DNA of 64,000 bases from Natronosporangium hydrolyticum (GCF_016925615.1 NZ_CP070499.1:5518001-5582000); one strand, 5' to 3'; shown: positions 52,187 through 60,298, counted from the first letter of the stretch. Notes: a model not told the origin generated them from the letters alone. Made by a program: numbers and translations.

Positions 52187-52412
52187 GTGCTGGCATTCGG
52201 TGGATAGCTCAGCCCGGCCAACCTGCCGGCCTCCGCCCGGCGGGCAACCCTACAGGTCGTGAGCGTTCCATCAGCCCGTCATGCCTCAGCGCCGGAGGCG
52301 TCGCAGAGTCCTGCCGCAACCACCTTTAACACCACCGGCGATCAAGGCAGAGGTGCCCGACGAGGACCGGATTGTGATCGACATGCGAGTGGTCCTCCAC
52401 GATGCTGCCAGG

Positions 52413-53111
52413 ATGGTCAAGGGCTTGCTTTTGGACTTCTACGGCACGGTGGTGGAGGAGGACGACCGGGTCGTGGCGGCGATCTGCCACGATGTCGCGG
52501 CTTCGACCGCGGTGCAGGTGACGCCGGCGCAGGTGGGTACCGCGTGGTGGCGAGCGTTCCAGGCTGCCATGGCGGCGTCGGATTTCCGGTCACAACGGGA
52601 GATCGCCGTAGCGAGCTTGGCCGAGGTCGCGATGACATTGGAGTGTCGTGGTGATCCGGCCGGATGGTGCGAACGACAGTTTGCGTACTGGCGCAGGCCA
52701 CCCATGCGGGCGGGTAGCCGGGCCTTTCTCGAGGCGACTGACCTGCCGATCTGCATAGTTTCGAACATCGACCGGGATGATCTCGAAGCTGCCCTGGAGT
52801 ATCACGGTCTCGCCTTCACAGCGGTGGTCACCAGTGATGACGTGCGCGTATACAAGCCTGCTCCAGCCATGTTTCAGCAGGCGCTGGCGGCCCTGGGCCT
52901 GGACGGCGATCATGTCGTTCATGTCGGAGATTCGCTGACCGCCGACGTTGCCGGAGCACATGCTGCGGGACTCGCGGCGATATGGGTAAACCGCAGGGGT
53001 CGCGAGGCGCCCCCATGGCTGGCTGCCCGCCACATAGTTGAGAGCTTGACCGAACTAGGGCCCATGTTGTCCGTGCACGGTCAACCCCGTCCGCTTCCTG
53101 AAGTTAGATGA
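52413..53111 (+). CDS. HAD-family hydrolase
   Basis: A 232-residue haloacid-dehalogenase-like hydrolase. Motif I LLLDFYGTVVEED (nucleophile Asp, though the usual second Asp is replaced by Tyr), motif II IVSNIDRDD, motif III Lys in VYKPAPAMF and motif IV HVGDSLTADVAGA. The ATG at 52413 starts just before motif I; an ATG at 52383 is possible. Codon bias is slightly weaker than in the core genes. Probable phosphatase, substrate unknown. Confidence 0.82.
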   Translation: MVKGLLLDFYGTVVEEDDRVVAAICHDVAASTAVQVTPAQVGTAWWRAFQAAMAASDFRSQREIAVASLAEVAMTLECRGDPAGWCERQFAYWRRPPMRAGSRAFLEATDLPICIVSNIDRDDLEAALEYHGLAFTAVVTSDDVRVYKPAPAMFQQALAALGLDGDHVVHVGDSLTADVAGAHAAGLAAIWVNRRGREAPPWLAARHIVESLTELGPMLSVHGQPRPLPEVR

Positions 53112-53229
53112 CTGCCGGTGCACTGATCTCAGCAGATGAGGGCACCTTCGCGCGGGTCTACGCAAGGGCGAGGCTTGCCAGCGAGCTTGCGACGGCCCGC
53201 TCGACACGTGGTGGACATCGACGTTTCGG

Positions 53230-53547
53230 TCAAAGGATGTCGAGGACAGCTCGAAGCAGCCGATTGACCTCGGCCATCTCGGCTGGACTCAGTCGCCCGA
53301 CCCGGTCGCCGATGGCCTTCTCGACGTCAACGGCGCGCAGTTGGTCCAGCATGAGTCGGGTCGGCTCGCCGCGCACCGTGACTTCGGGTCGGAACACGTA
53401 CGGGTGTGCCGAGGTGGAGGTTGGGGCGACGATCGTCGTTGACAGGTGGAGATCGTCGGACTGCACCACCACGGCGTACCGGCGACCTTGCTGCTCGTGA
53501 CCCACGGCATTGCGGGGTGCGCGCAGGCGGTATACGTCACCACGCAC
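53230..53547 (-). CDS. MazF/PemK-type toxin
   Basis: A 105-residue endoribonuclease-like protein: VRGDVYRLRAPRN at the N-terminus, RRYAVVVQSDDLHLSTTIVA (beta core), then TSTSAHPYVFRPEV and RLMLDQLRAVDVEKAIG, as in MazF. The GTG at 53547 lies inside the antitoxin gene (11-nt overlap). Likely mRNA interferase. Confidence 0.85.
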   Translation of the reverse strand: MRGDVYRLRAPRNAVGHEQQGRRYAVVVQSDDLHLSTTIVAPTSTSAHPYVFRPEVTVRGEPTRLMLDQLRAVDVEKAIGDRVGRLSPAEMAEVNRLLRAVLDIL

Positions 53548-53776
53548 TGATCTCGTCCATCTCCGCCTGGACCCGGCGAACCTCCGCAAGATCATCGGCG
53601 TTGTCGCGAGCATGTTCCGCGTCGGCACGTATCCTCGCCCGCAGTGCCTGGTCGGCGTGCTCGTCAAGGAGCCGCGTAATTACCTCGTCAATCGGGGCGT
53701 CACCGAAATCCTGCGCGCGGGTCCGCATCAGCCGGTCGCGAGTGACTGTGCTGACTCTGATCGTCGTCGTCGCCAT
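53537..53776 (-). CDS. RHH antitoxin partner of MazF-type toxin
   Basis: A 79-residue protein: TTTIRVSTVTRDRLMRTRAQ forms the ribbon-helix-helix, and a long Glu/Asp/Arg helix (DADHARDN-like region to QAEMDEISAW) should bind the toxin. Located immediately upstream of, and overlapping, the toxin gene. Confidence 0.82.
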   Translation of the reverse strand: MATTTIRVSTVTRDRLMRTRAQDFGDAPIDEVITRLLDEHADQALRARIRADAEHARDNADDLAEVRRVQAEMDEISAW

Positions 53777-54039
53777 GCAATAAGTCTACGTATCAGGCTA
53801 CGTTTTGTCTACATGTTTGATCTACATGCGTAGCCCCTGCCATCTCGTTTCGGCCGGCCCATCGGGCATGACGCACATGATCACGCTCATCGGCATCAAG
53901 CATTAAGGCGGAGGCTGCGATGCGTGGCGCGTAACCGGGCGGAGCGGCGATGACTGCTACCGACTCATCGAGAGGCACCGGTCAACGGCCATCGGGTCGC
54001 GGCCACCAGCCGACGGTCGCCTCGGCCCAAACACAGTCA

Positions 54040-54084
54040 ATCTTGGAGAGTTGCTGTTCGTAACGAACAGCAACTCTCCAAGAT
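54040..54084. repeat. Perfect 45-nt palindrome
   Basis: Two 22-nt perfectly complementary arms (54040-54061 and 54063-54084) around a single central A; the arms begin ATCTTGGAGAGTTGCTGTTC. It lies in the 654-nt gene-free stretch 53777-54430 between the MazF pair and hicB. It could be a terminator, operator or transposon-derived sequence. Confidence 0.85.
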
Positions 54085-54200
54085 CTGGCCCACGGCATGC
54101 TGCTGCCGAGGAGCTTGAGTGCACACAACCTCCGCAGCTCGACCCTGCCTTACGACAGCTGCTCAGGCGCAAGGCTCCGCAGTCGACCTCTGATTGGGAA

Positions 54201-54362
54201 CCGCGTGCGACAAGCTTCGGTGATCATGGGGAAACAGGGGTCAGCAGCGAGCAAGAAGACTGGTTGAGGCAAGGCGCCGAGACCGGCTCTGAGCTGCGAA
54301 GACGCTGACTAGTGGTGGTGGCCAGGGCCGGGGTCGAACCGGCGACCTTCCGCTTTTCAGGC
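54201..54362. repeat. 162-nt direct repeat, copy 2 (att-like tRNA-Phe flank)
   Basis: Closely similar to 57127-57288: both run from CCGCGTGCGA(C/T)AAGC through TGATCATGGG, GCGCCGAGACCGGCTCTGA and GACGCTGACTAGTGGTGGTG into the 3' half of tRNA-Phe, ending TTTTCAGGC. After this point copy 2 goes into hicB-side sequence whereas the right copy continues as intact tRNA-Phe. This is the structure left by integration at the tRNA 3' end. Confidence 0.88.
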
Positions 54363-54430
54363 ACGCATCTTTTCCCAGCTCAGAGCCGGTACGATCGGCA
54401 TTCGTGCGACTAGCGTGCGACTAGCTCCGC

Positions 54431-54649
54431 TCAGGCGGCCGCGACCATGTCGACGCCTACCGCGGTCGGCTCGGGCACCGGCTCGCCGCGCTCCTGCAAC
54501 AGCTCCACGTGCAGCCGGATCGCCGCACGCATCTCCTCGACGGCCTCGGCCGGAGTATCCCCGAGCGCGACGCACCCGGGCAGGTCCGGAGACCACACCC
54601 CGTAGCCGCCATCCTCGGCGCGCTCGATAACCACTGCGTATCCGCTCAC
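54431..54649 (-). CDS. hicB: HicB-family antitoxin-like protein (orphan)
   Basis: A 72-residue HicB-fold protein: MSGYAVVIERAEDGGYGVWS then PDLPGCVALGDTPAEAVEEM. This is the RNase H-like partial fold with the conserved DLPGC motif. GTG start with GGGAG upstream. No HicA toxin gene (dsRBD-like, GSHR motif) was found on either side, so it may be solitary. A deleted copy lies at 52082-52186. Confidence 0.85.
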   Translation of the reverse strand: MSGYAVVIERAEDGGYGVWSPDLPGCVALGDTPAEAVEEMRAAIRLHVELLQERGEPVPEPTAVGVDMVAAA

Positions 54650-54828
54650 AGGTACTCCCAGGTTGGGGCGCGAGTCGCTTCGGCCCCACATTCTTGGGTT
54701 CTGCGAACCGGGGTTACCGGTTGCACTGCACGCCGCCCGGCACTGGTTGAGCCGGGGCCTGCTACGGCATCGACGATGCTGGGTGCCGGCTATCCCGTAG
54801 CGGGCCGCGGACCGCGGACTCTGCACAC

Positions 54829-54853
54829 TATCCTGTATATGGATACACTATCC
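54829..54853. promoter_or_regulatory. TATCC/GGATA inverted repeats upstream of MNT gene
   Basis: TATCC (54829), GGATA (54841) and TATCC (54849) form two overlapping inverted repeats 30-54 nt before the GTG of the nucleotidyltransferase gene, in an AT-rich patch with TGTATAT. Likely promoter with an autoregulatory operator. Confidence 0.45.
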
Positions 54854-54882
54854 GACATCTGAGCACAGCATCCTGGAGACCA

Positions 54883-55524
54883 GTGGACGTCGCCCATCCG
54901 ATCCGAACCGTTACGCCAACCCTGGACGGCGTGGTCCTTGAGGTCTTGGCGCGCACGACCTCGTCCTTGACCGCTCCCGAGGTGTACCGGTTGGCCGGCA
55001 CCGGATCGACCAATGGTGTCCGGCTGGCTTTGAACCGGTTGGCCCACCAAGGGCTGGTGGGAGCCGAACGTCGGGCCAACACCGTTTTCTATCTAGCCAA
55101 CCGGGATCACCTGGCGTGGCCCGCGGTCGAGGCCCTGACCAGTCTGCGTCGCACGCTGATCAATCGAATGGTCGAGGAGATGACGGCCTGGGAGGTAAGG
55201 CCCGTGCACGCATCCTTGTTCGGCTCCGCCGCCCGAGGCGATGGCGACGCAGACTCCGACATCGACCTGCTTCTTGTCCGCCCGGACCGGGTTGACGAGG
55301 AAGCACCGCCCTGGGCCGAGCAGGTCGACCGGCTTCGCGGGCTGGTCTCGGCGTGGACGGGCAACCACTGCCATGTGTTTGAACTCGACCGGGCCCGGCT
55401 CGCCGAACACCTCCGAACACGGGACCCGATCGTCGATGAGTGGCGGCGAGATGCGGTCAAAATCGCCGGTGACGAACTACGGCAGGTGCTGCGGCGGCTG
55501 CCCCGTACTGGAGGCAGAAAATGA
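54883..55524 (+). CDS. HTH-MNT nucleotidyltransferase (MntA-like antitoxin)
   Basis: A 213-residue protein. Residues 10-85 form a winged HTH (LEVLARTTSSLTAPEVYRLA, RLALNRLAHQGLVGAERR). The minimal nucleotidyltransferase domain has LFGSAARGDGDADSDIDLLL, intact for metal and NTP binding. In HEPN/MNT pairs this enzyme AMPylates and silences the HEPN ribonuclease. Its stop overlaps the HEPN gene by 4 nt. The HTH may allow autoregulation. Confidence 0.88.
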   Translation: MDVAHPIRTVTPTLDGVVLEVLARTTSSLTAPEVYRLAGTGSTNGVRLALNRLAHQGLVGAERRANTVFYLANRDHLAWPAVEALTSLRRTLINRMVEEMTAWEVRPVHASLFGSAARGDGDADSDIDLLLVRPDRVDEEAPPWAEQVDRLRGLVSAWTGNHCHVFELDRARLAEHLRTRDPIVDEWRRDAVKIAGDELRQVLRRLPRTGGRK

Positions 55525-55943
55525 GCCCGCGACCGGTCGGCCGGACCCAGAACTGTGGTGCGGCGGAAGGGCGGGTCCGGCTGGACCAGGCTCGGGCATT
55601 CCTTGACGTCGCTGAGCTGGTAGGTGCAGAGGACAACGAGCTGGCTACACCAAGTGTCGCCACAGCGCTAGCGGTGCTGGCCGGGATAGCGGCGGCGGAC
55701 GCAGCCTGCTGCACGGTCCTGGGGCGGCGGGCGCGAGGCCAGGACCACCGACAGGCGGTGGATCTGGTCGCACAGGTTGCCCACGGCGGAGCGGCGATGT
55801 CCCGTCATCTCCGCCGCCTGCTCGCGGTAAAGGATGATGCCCACTATGGCCTACTGCACGTCAGCCACCAGCGGGCCACCGCAGCGCTACGACAGGCCAG
55901 GCAGTTGGTGGACACCGCAGCAGATCTGCTTGATGAGTCGTAA
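55521..55943 (+). CDS. HEPN-domain protein (toxin of HEPN/MNT pair)
   Basis: A 140-residue helical protein. RLDQARAFLDVAELV begins the HEPN bundle; RARGQDHRQAVDLVAQ carries an R-x5-H element and LLAVKDDAHYGLLHVS the C-terminal helix typical of actinobacterial HEPN partners. It is coupled by ATGA to the MNT gene. Whether the RNase motif is fully active cannot be told from sequence alone. Confidence 0.82.
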   Translation: MSPRPVGRTQNCGAAEGRVRLDQARAFLDVAELVGAEDNELATPSVATALAVLAGIAAADAACCTVLGRRARGQDHRQAVDLVAQVAHGGAAMSRHLRRLLAVKDDAHYGLLHVSHQRATAALRQARQLVDTAADLLDES

Positions 55944-56205
55944 CCACCTGTTCCGCCAGCTTTAGCCACTCCCGGGAGGCCGCCGAGTCTCGGCCGCCCG
56001 CGCCCCACCCCGATCCCGACTGCCGGGCCGCGGACGCCCGGCGCAGCTCACCTCCCCGGCCACGACCGGGAGCAGGGCGGCGGCGGACGAGTCGGCCTGT
56101 ACGCCGGAGGCTGTAGGCGAGGGTGAACCGCCCAGAGCCGCCCCTACGGTTGTGGTTCGCGCGCTAGACTCTCGCCATCCCAAGCCACTGTGGAGGACGT
56201 TGGGA

Positions 56206-56853
56206 ATGTCAGAAGCCGTGGTCATCGAAGCGATTAACGTCACGCCGAGCGTTCTCTGGGTATTTGTCGCCTTCATCGCGTTCTGGATGCTACGGAGAGC
56301 GATCCAGACCAAGCTCGGACAGGTGAAGAACGTCAAAGCCTCCGGCGTGGAGTTCAGCTTCGCTGAGCACTTGCTTGATGAGGCCGCTAGCAAGGTCGAC
56401 ACGGGCCAGGCGCCGTCGGCGGCCGATCGGCGGTCGGTGATCTCTCGCCTTGAACATGCTGTTGATAGTCTCGCCGGCGGTCGCATCTTGTGGGTGGACG
56501 ACAACCCAGACTGGAACCGGCCGCTCATCGATCTCTTTCGTCAGGCCAAGATGACCGTAGACATCGAACAATCAACGGCGAGCGCCATGACCTTGGCTCG
56601 CAGCCGACCCTACGACCTAGTAATCACCGACATGCGTCGCGACAACGAGCATCCAGCTGACCGGGCGGGGATCACCCTTGTCCACGAGCTGCGCGGATAC
56701 GGCGTACAGGCGCCGGTCGTTATCTTCGCCACAGCCTTCGACCCAAGACTCGGCGTGGATCCGGCGATCTTCGCCTACACCAACACCGCCGACGAACTGG
56801 TTCACCTCGTGATCGATATCATGGAGCGCGTCAAGTTCGGTGCAGTCTTCTGA
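56206..56853 (+). CDS. Membrane-anchored receiver-domain protein
   Basis: A 215-residue protein. One N-terminal membrane helix (VLWVFVAFIAFWMLRRAI) is followed by KNVKASGVEFSFAEHLLDEA, then a receiver domain from about residue 92: ILWVDDNPDWNRPLIDLF, phospho-acceptor Asp in DLVITDMRRDN, and VVIFATAFD. No DNA-binding or enzymatic output is present. Lys of the usual receiver site is not obvious. GGAGGACG precedes the ATG. Codon use is less GC-biased than the core genes, fitting the mobile context. Confidence 0.8.
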   Translation: MSEAVVIEAINVTPSVLWVFVAFIAFWMLRRAIQTKLGQVKNVKASGVEFSFAEHLLDEAASKVDTGQAPSAADRRSVISRLEHAVDSLAGGRILWVDDNPDWNRPLIDLFRQAKMTVDIEQSTASAMTLARSRPYDLVITDMRRDNEHPADRAGITLVHELRGYGVQAPVVIFATAFDPRLGVDPAIFAYTNTADELVHLVIDIMERVKFGAVF

Positions 56854-56867
56854 CCTCCTACTCCTCT

Positions 56868-57113
56868 CTATCGAGCTAGACGGTGCAAGTGGGCGGCAAG
56901 ATCCGACTCGCCGCGCGGGTAAATGACGAACTGCGTGGCAATGGAGCCGTACACCGGTGGACCGTCCTGGCGGACGATGCGCCCAGCTCGCGAGGCACGC
57001 TCCGGCAGCCAGGTGGACCCGCTCGTGCGCTTCGAGACGAAGAGGCCACCGTCCGTGATCCACAAGTACGGAACCAGGCACCTGACAGCCTGAAACGGCC
57101 CGCTCTGGACCAC
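56868..57113 (-). pseudogene. Possible gene fragment
   Basis: An 81-codon frame whose translation (GLFVSKRTSGSTWLPERASR, GPPVYGSIATQFVIYPRGES) looks protein-like, but there is no ribosome binding site and its upstream part runs into the tRNA-flank repeat. No family recognised. It may be a remnant of a gene cut when the element was rearranged. The remainder of the 388 nt between 56854 and tRNA-Phe is repeat sequence. Confidence 0.35.
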
Positions 57114-57126
57114 CGACGCGTGCGAT

Positions 57127-57288
57127 CCGCGTGCGATAAGCCTCGGTGATCATGGGAAAGCAGCGGTCAGCAGCGAGCAAGAAGAGAAGCCGGGGCGAAG
57201 CGCCGAGACCGGCTCTGAACTGGGAAGACGCTGACTAGTGGTGGTGGCCAGGGCCGGGGTCGAACCGGCGACCTTCCGCTTTTCAGGC
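57127..57288. repeat. 162-nt direct repeat, copy 3 (right att-like flank)
   Basis: Right-hand partner of 54201-54362. Its last 47 nt are the 3' half of the intact tRNA-Phe, so the tRNA gene lies at the chromosomal side of the junction. Confidence 0.88.
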
Positions 57289-57318
57289 GGACGCTCGTAC
57301 CGACTGAGCTACCTGGCC
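57242..57318 (-). tRNA. tRNA-Phe(GAA)
   Basis: Acceptor GGCCAGG/CCTGGCC, anticodon stem TCCGC/GCGGA around loop CTGAAAA giving anticodon GAA, T arm CCGGTTCGACCCCGG, and an encoded ACCA end. Last of a Glu-Asp-Phe cluster in transcription order. Its 3' half is duplicated at 54315-54362 and partly at 51987-52013. Confidence 0.95.
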
Positions 57319-57335
57319 GAGATGATGCTGTTGTG

Positions 57336-57410
57336 CGGTCCTGACGGGATTTGAACCCGCGACCTCCGCCTTGACAGGGCGGCGAGCACTCCACGCTGCT
57401 CCACAGGACC
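57336..57410 (-). tRNA. tRNA-Asp(GTC)
   Basis: Acceptor GGTCCTG/CAGGACC with discriminator G, anticodon loop CTGTCAA giving GTC, and T arm GCGGGTTCAAATCCCGT. Lies 17 nt upstream of tRNA-Phe in the transcription direction. Confidence 0.95.
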
Positions 57411-57455
57411 ATCACTTGCTTGCTCTGCCGGGACACTCTACATCCCGGCATCGCG

Positions 57456-57528
57456 TGCCCCCAACGGGATTCGAACCCGTGCTACCGCCTTGAAAGGGCG
57501 GCGTCCTAGGCCGCTAGACGATGGGGGC
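57456..57528 (-). tRNA. tRNA-Glu(TTC)
   Basis: Acceptor GCCCCCA/TGGGGGC with discriminator A, anticodon stem CCGCC/GGCGG around CTTTCAA giving TTC, and T arm ACGGGTTCGAATCCCGT. First of the Glu-Asp-Phe cluster. Confidence 0.95.
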
Positions 57529-57585
57529 GACCCACCCATCCGGCCCCGCCGGAGGCCACCAAAGCATACGCGATGCTCCCCGGGC

Positions 57586-57888
57586 TCACCAACCGCAACC
57601 CACCTTTGCATCATTGCCGCAGGCCACCGGCCCTACGGTGAGGCCGGAGGCCGGGCTGGCCGGCGGCGCCGGGTCACCTGTCGGGGTGACCCCGACCGCC
57701 GGCACCGGGGCCGGCCGGTAGGTCACGAACGGGTCCGGGGCCGGCGGGTGGTCACTGGTCGTGGCCGGATCCAGGGCGGCGGCGCCGACCGCGACCACGA
57801 GCAGCGTCGGCACCGTCGAGAGCAACGCCAGGAGGAGCACCGCGGCCAGGTAGCGGCTCCCGGTCAGCCCAGTGGACATGGTTGCCAT
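57586..57888 (-). CDS. Small exported or membrane-anchored hypothetical protein
   Basis: Up to 100 residues, with one strong hydrophobic segment near the N-terminus (YLAAVLLLALLSTVPTLLVV) that could be a signal anchor, then a Pro/Thr-rich extracytoplasmic part ending VACGNDAKVGCGW with two Cys. The ATG three codons in is an equally good start. No family recognised. Confidence 0.5.
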   Translation of the reverse strand: MATMSTGLTGSRYLAAVLLLALLSTVPTLLVVAVGAAALDPATTSDHPPAPDPFVTYRPAPVPAVGVTPTGDPAPPASPASGLTVGPVACGNDAKVGCGW

Positions 57889-58147
57889 CCATCAAGCGTG
57901 CAATATCGGACAGACTGGATGCTAGTTCTCTATGCGTCGCAAACTGCCGGGTATCTGACAGTAACCTGCTCCATGCCATGATCAGCCGACCGCAACGGTG
58001 GAGTGCGCGCCAGCAGTCTGCGAGGATGGACCCGGCAGCGATGTCAGGCCCCGCGTGACGACTTTTACCCAGGTCGGCGCGGGTTTCGGCGAATTGGGCG
58101 CACGCAGGACACCCCCGCGATCGCGCAAATAGGACAGGAGAACACGG

Positions 58148-59305
58148 ATGGGCGCTACCGGCACCCGGGCCCGTCCCCGTCGCGGCAAGACCGCGGCGGG
58201 TGGCACACCGGAGATGGTGCAGCTACTCACCCCCGACGGGAAGCGGATCCCCACGGCCCGCGACTCGTACGGCACCGAATACACCGTCGACTTCACCGAC
58301 GATGAATACCGCGGGCTCTACCGCGACATGGTGGTGGTCCGCCGGTTGGACGCCGAGGCCGAGGCGCTGCAGCGCCAGGGTGAGCTCGGCATCTGGGCCA
58401 GCCTGCAGGGTCAGGAGGCGGCGCAGGTCGGCTCCGGCCGGGCGCTGGAGCCGCAGGACATGGCCTTCCCGACCTACCGCGAGCATGGCGTGCTCTACTG
58501 CCGCGGGATCGACCCGATCATGCCGCTGGGCCTGTTCCGGGGCGTGGACCAGGGCGGCTGGGACCCCAACAAGTTCAAGTTCAACATGTACACGATCGTG
58601 ATCGGCGCCCAGGCGTTGCACGCCACCGGGTACGCGATGGGGATCACCCAGGACGGCAAGGTCGGCGGCGCGGACAGTGAGGCGGTCATCGCGTACTTCG
58701 GTGACGGCGCCACCAGCCAGGGCGATGTGAACGAAGCCTTCATCTGGGCCAGCGTCTACCACGCCCCGATCGTGTTCTTCTGCCAGAACAACCAGTACGC
58801 GATCTCGGAGCCGATCGAGCGGCAGACCCGGGTTCCGCTCTACCAGCGGGCCGGTGGCTTCGGCTTCAAGGGCATCCGGGTCGACGGCAACGACGTCCTG
58901 GCCAGCTACGCGGTCACCAAGGCCGCGCTGGAGCAGGCCCGCCGCGGCGAGGGTCCGACCCTGGTCGAGGCGTACACCTACCGGATGGGCGCCCACACCA
59001 CCTCCGACGACCCGACCCGTTACCGGCTCGCCAGCGAGCTGGAGGAGTGGCGGGCCAAAGACCCGATCGCGCGGCTGCGCACCTTCCTCAGCGAGCAGCA
59101 GCTCGCCGACGAGGCCTTCTTCACGGAGGTCGACGAGTCGGCGAAGGCCGCCTCGCAGGAGCTGCGGGAGCGGGTGCTGGCGCTGCCCGACCCGGCGCCG
59201 AGCCAGATGTTCGACCATGTCTATCCGCACGGGTCACCCGAGGTCGACGCCCAGCGTCGCGAGTTCGAGGCGTACGCGGCGTCCTTCGAAGGGGGTGCGC
59301 ACTGA
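58148..59305 (+). CDS. 2-oxoacid dehydrogenase E1 alpha subunit
   Basis: A 385-residue thiamine-diphosphate enzyme subunit. The ThDP/Mg motif is YFGDGATSQGDVNEAF then FFCQNNQYAIS; QGQEAAQVG and the Ser-bearing phosphorylation-loop-like segment YRMGAHTTSDDPTRYR are typical. With E1 beta it decarboxylates pyruvate or branched-chain 2-oxoacids; the sequence alone does not decide, though this three-gene form in actinomycetes is commonly the branched-chain (Bkd) type. ATG with GACAGGAG upstream. Confidence 0.9.
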   Translation: MGATGTRARPRRGKTAAGGTPEMVQLLTPDGKRIPTARDSYGTEYTVDFTDDEYRGLYRDMVVVRRLDAEAEALQRQGELGIWASLQGQEAAQVGSGRALEPQDMAFPTYREHGVLYCRGIDPIMPLGLFRGVDQGGWDPNKFKFNMYTIVIGAQALHATGYAMGITQDGKVGGADSEAVIAYFGDGATSQGDVNEAFIWASVYHAPIVFFCQNNQYAISEPIERQTRVPLYQRAGGFGFKGIRVDGNDVLASYAVTKAALEQARRGEGPTLVEAYTYRMGAHTTSDDPTRYRLASELEEWRAKDPIARLRTFLSEQQLADEAFFTEVDESAKAASQELRERVLALPDPAPSQMFDHVYPHGSPEVDAQRREFEAYAASFEGGAH

Positions 59306-60294
59306 TGGCCACCGAGAACCTCACCCTGGGCAAGGCGCTCAACCTCGGTCTCCGCCGGGCGATGGAGGACGACCCCAAGGTGATCATGATGGGAGAGGAC
59401 ATCGGCAAGCTCGGTGGCGTCTTCCGGATCACCGACGGTCTCCAGAAAGACTTCGGCGACGACCGGGTGATCGACACCCCGCTGGCGGAGTCCGGCATCA
59501 TCGGCACCGCGATCGGCATGGCGATCCGCGGCTACCGGCCGGTCTGCGAGATCCAGTTCGACGGGTTCGTCTACCCTGCGTACGACCAGATCGTCAGCCA
59601 GGTCGCGAAGATGCACTACCGGTCGCAGGGCGCGGTCCGGATTCCGATCGTGATCCGGATCCCGTTCGGCGGCGGCATCGGCGCGGTGGAGCACCACTCC
59701 GAGTCCCCCGAGGCGTACTTCGCCCACACCGCCGGCCTGAAGGTGGTCAGCTGCGCCAACCCCACCGACGCGTACTGGATGATCCAGCAGGCGATCGCCT
59801 CCGACGACCCGATCGTCTTCCTGGAGCCCAAGCGACGCTACTGGGAGAAGGGCGACGTCGACACCGCCGCCCCCGCCACCGACGCGTACCCGCTGCACGC
59901 CGCCCGGGTCGCCCGGTCCGGGACCGACTGCACGGTGCTGGCGTACGGGCCGATGGTCCGGGTCGCGCTCGACGCCGCCACCGCGGCCGAGGAGGACGGC
60001 CGGGCGCTGGAGGTCATCGACCTGCGTACGCTCTCCCCGCTCGACCTCGGCCCGGCGTACGAGTCGGTGAAGCGCACCGGCCGGTGCGTGGTGGTGCACG
60101 AGGCCCCGGTCAACCTCGGCCTCGGCTCCGAGGTCGCGGCCCGGATCACCGAGCAGTGCTTCTACTCGCTCGAATCACCGGTGCTGCGGGTGGGCGGCTT
60201 CGACACGCCGTACCCGGCGTCTCGGCTGGAGGAGGAGTACCTGCCCGACCTGGACCGGGTGCTCGACGCGGTCGACCGAACCTTCGGGTGGTGA
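59305..60294 (+). CDS. 2-oxoacid dehydrogenase E1 beta subunit
   Basis: A 329-residue transketolase-like subunit: MMGEDIGKLGGVFRITDGL, DTPLAESGIIGTAIGMAIRG and EIQFDGFVYPAYDQIVSQ. PIVFLEPKRRYW and VVVHEAPVNLGLGSEVAA are in the C-terminal half. The ATG shares one nucleotide with the E1 alpha stop. Confidence 0.92.
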   Translation: MATENLTLGKALNLGLRRAMEDDPKVIMMGEDIGKLGGVFRITDGLQKDFGDDRVIDTPLAESGIIGTAIGMAIRGYRPVCEIQFDGFVYPAYDQIVSQVAKMHYRSQGAVRIPIVIRIPFGGGIGAVEHHSESPEAYFAHTAGLKVVSCANPTDAYWMIQQAIASDDPIVFLEPKRRYWEKGDVDTAAPATDAYPLHAARVARSGTDCTVLAYGPMVRVALDAATAAEEDGRALEVIDLRTLSPLDLGPAYESVKRTGRCVVVHEAPVNLGLGSEVAARITEQCFYSLESPVLRVGGFDTPYPASRLEEEYLPDLDRVLDAVDRTFGW

Positions 60295-60298
60295 CCAG

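Noticed and set aside
53793-53978. 61-codon minus-strand frame upstream of the RHH antitoxin
   Set aside because: No ribosome site or recognisable domain, and it overlaps the likely promoter of the toxin pair.
54650-54882. Possible HicA toxin gene next to hicB
   Set aside because: No frame with the HicA GSHR-type motif or dsRBD-like pattern was found on either side of hicB.
51885-57241. Integrase or transposase inside the tRNA-Phe island
   Set aside because: No frame shows tyrosine or serine recombinase motifs; the element appears to have lost it.
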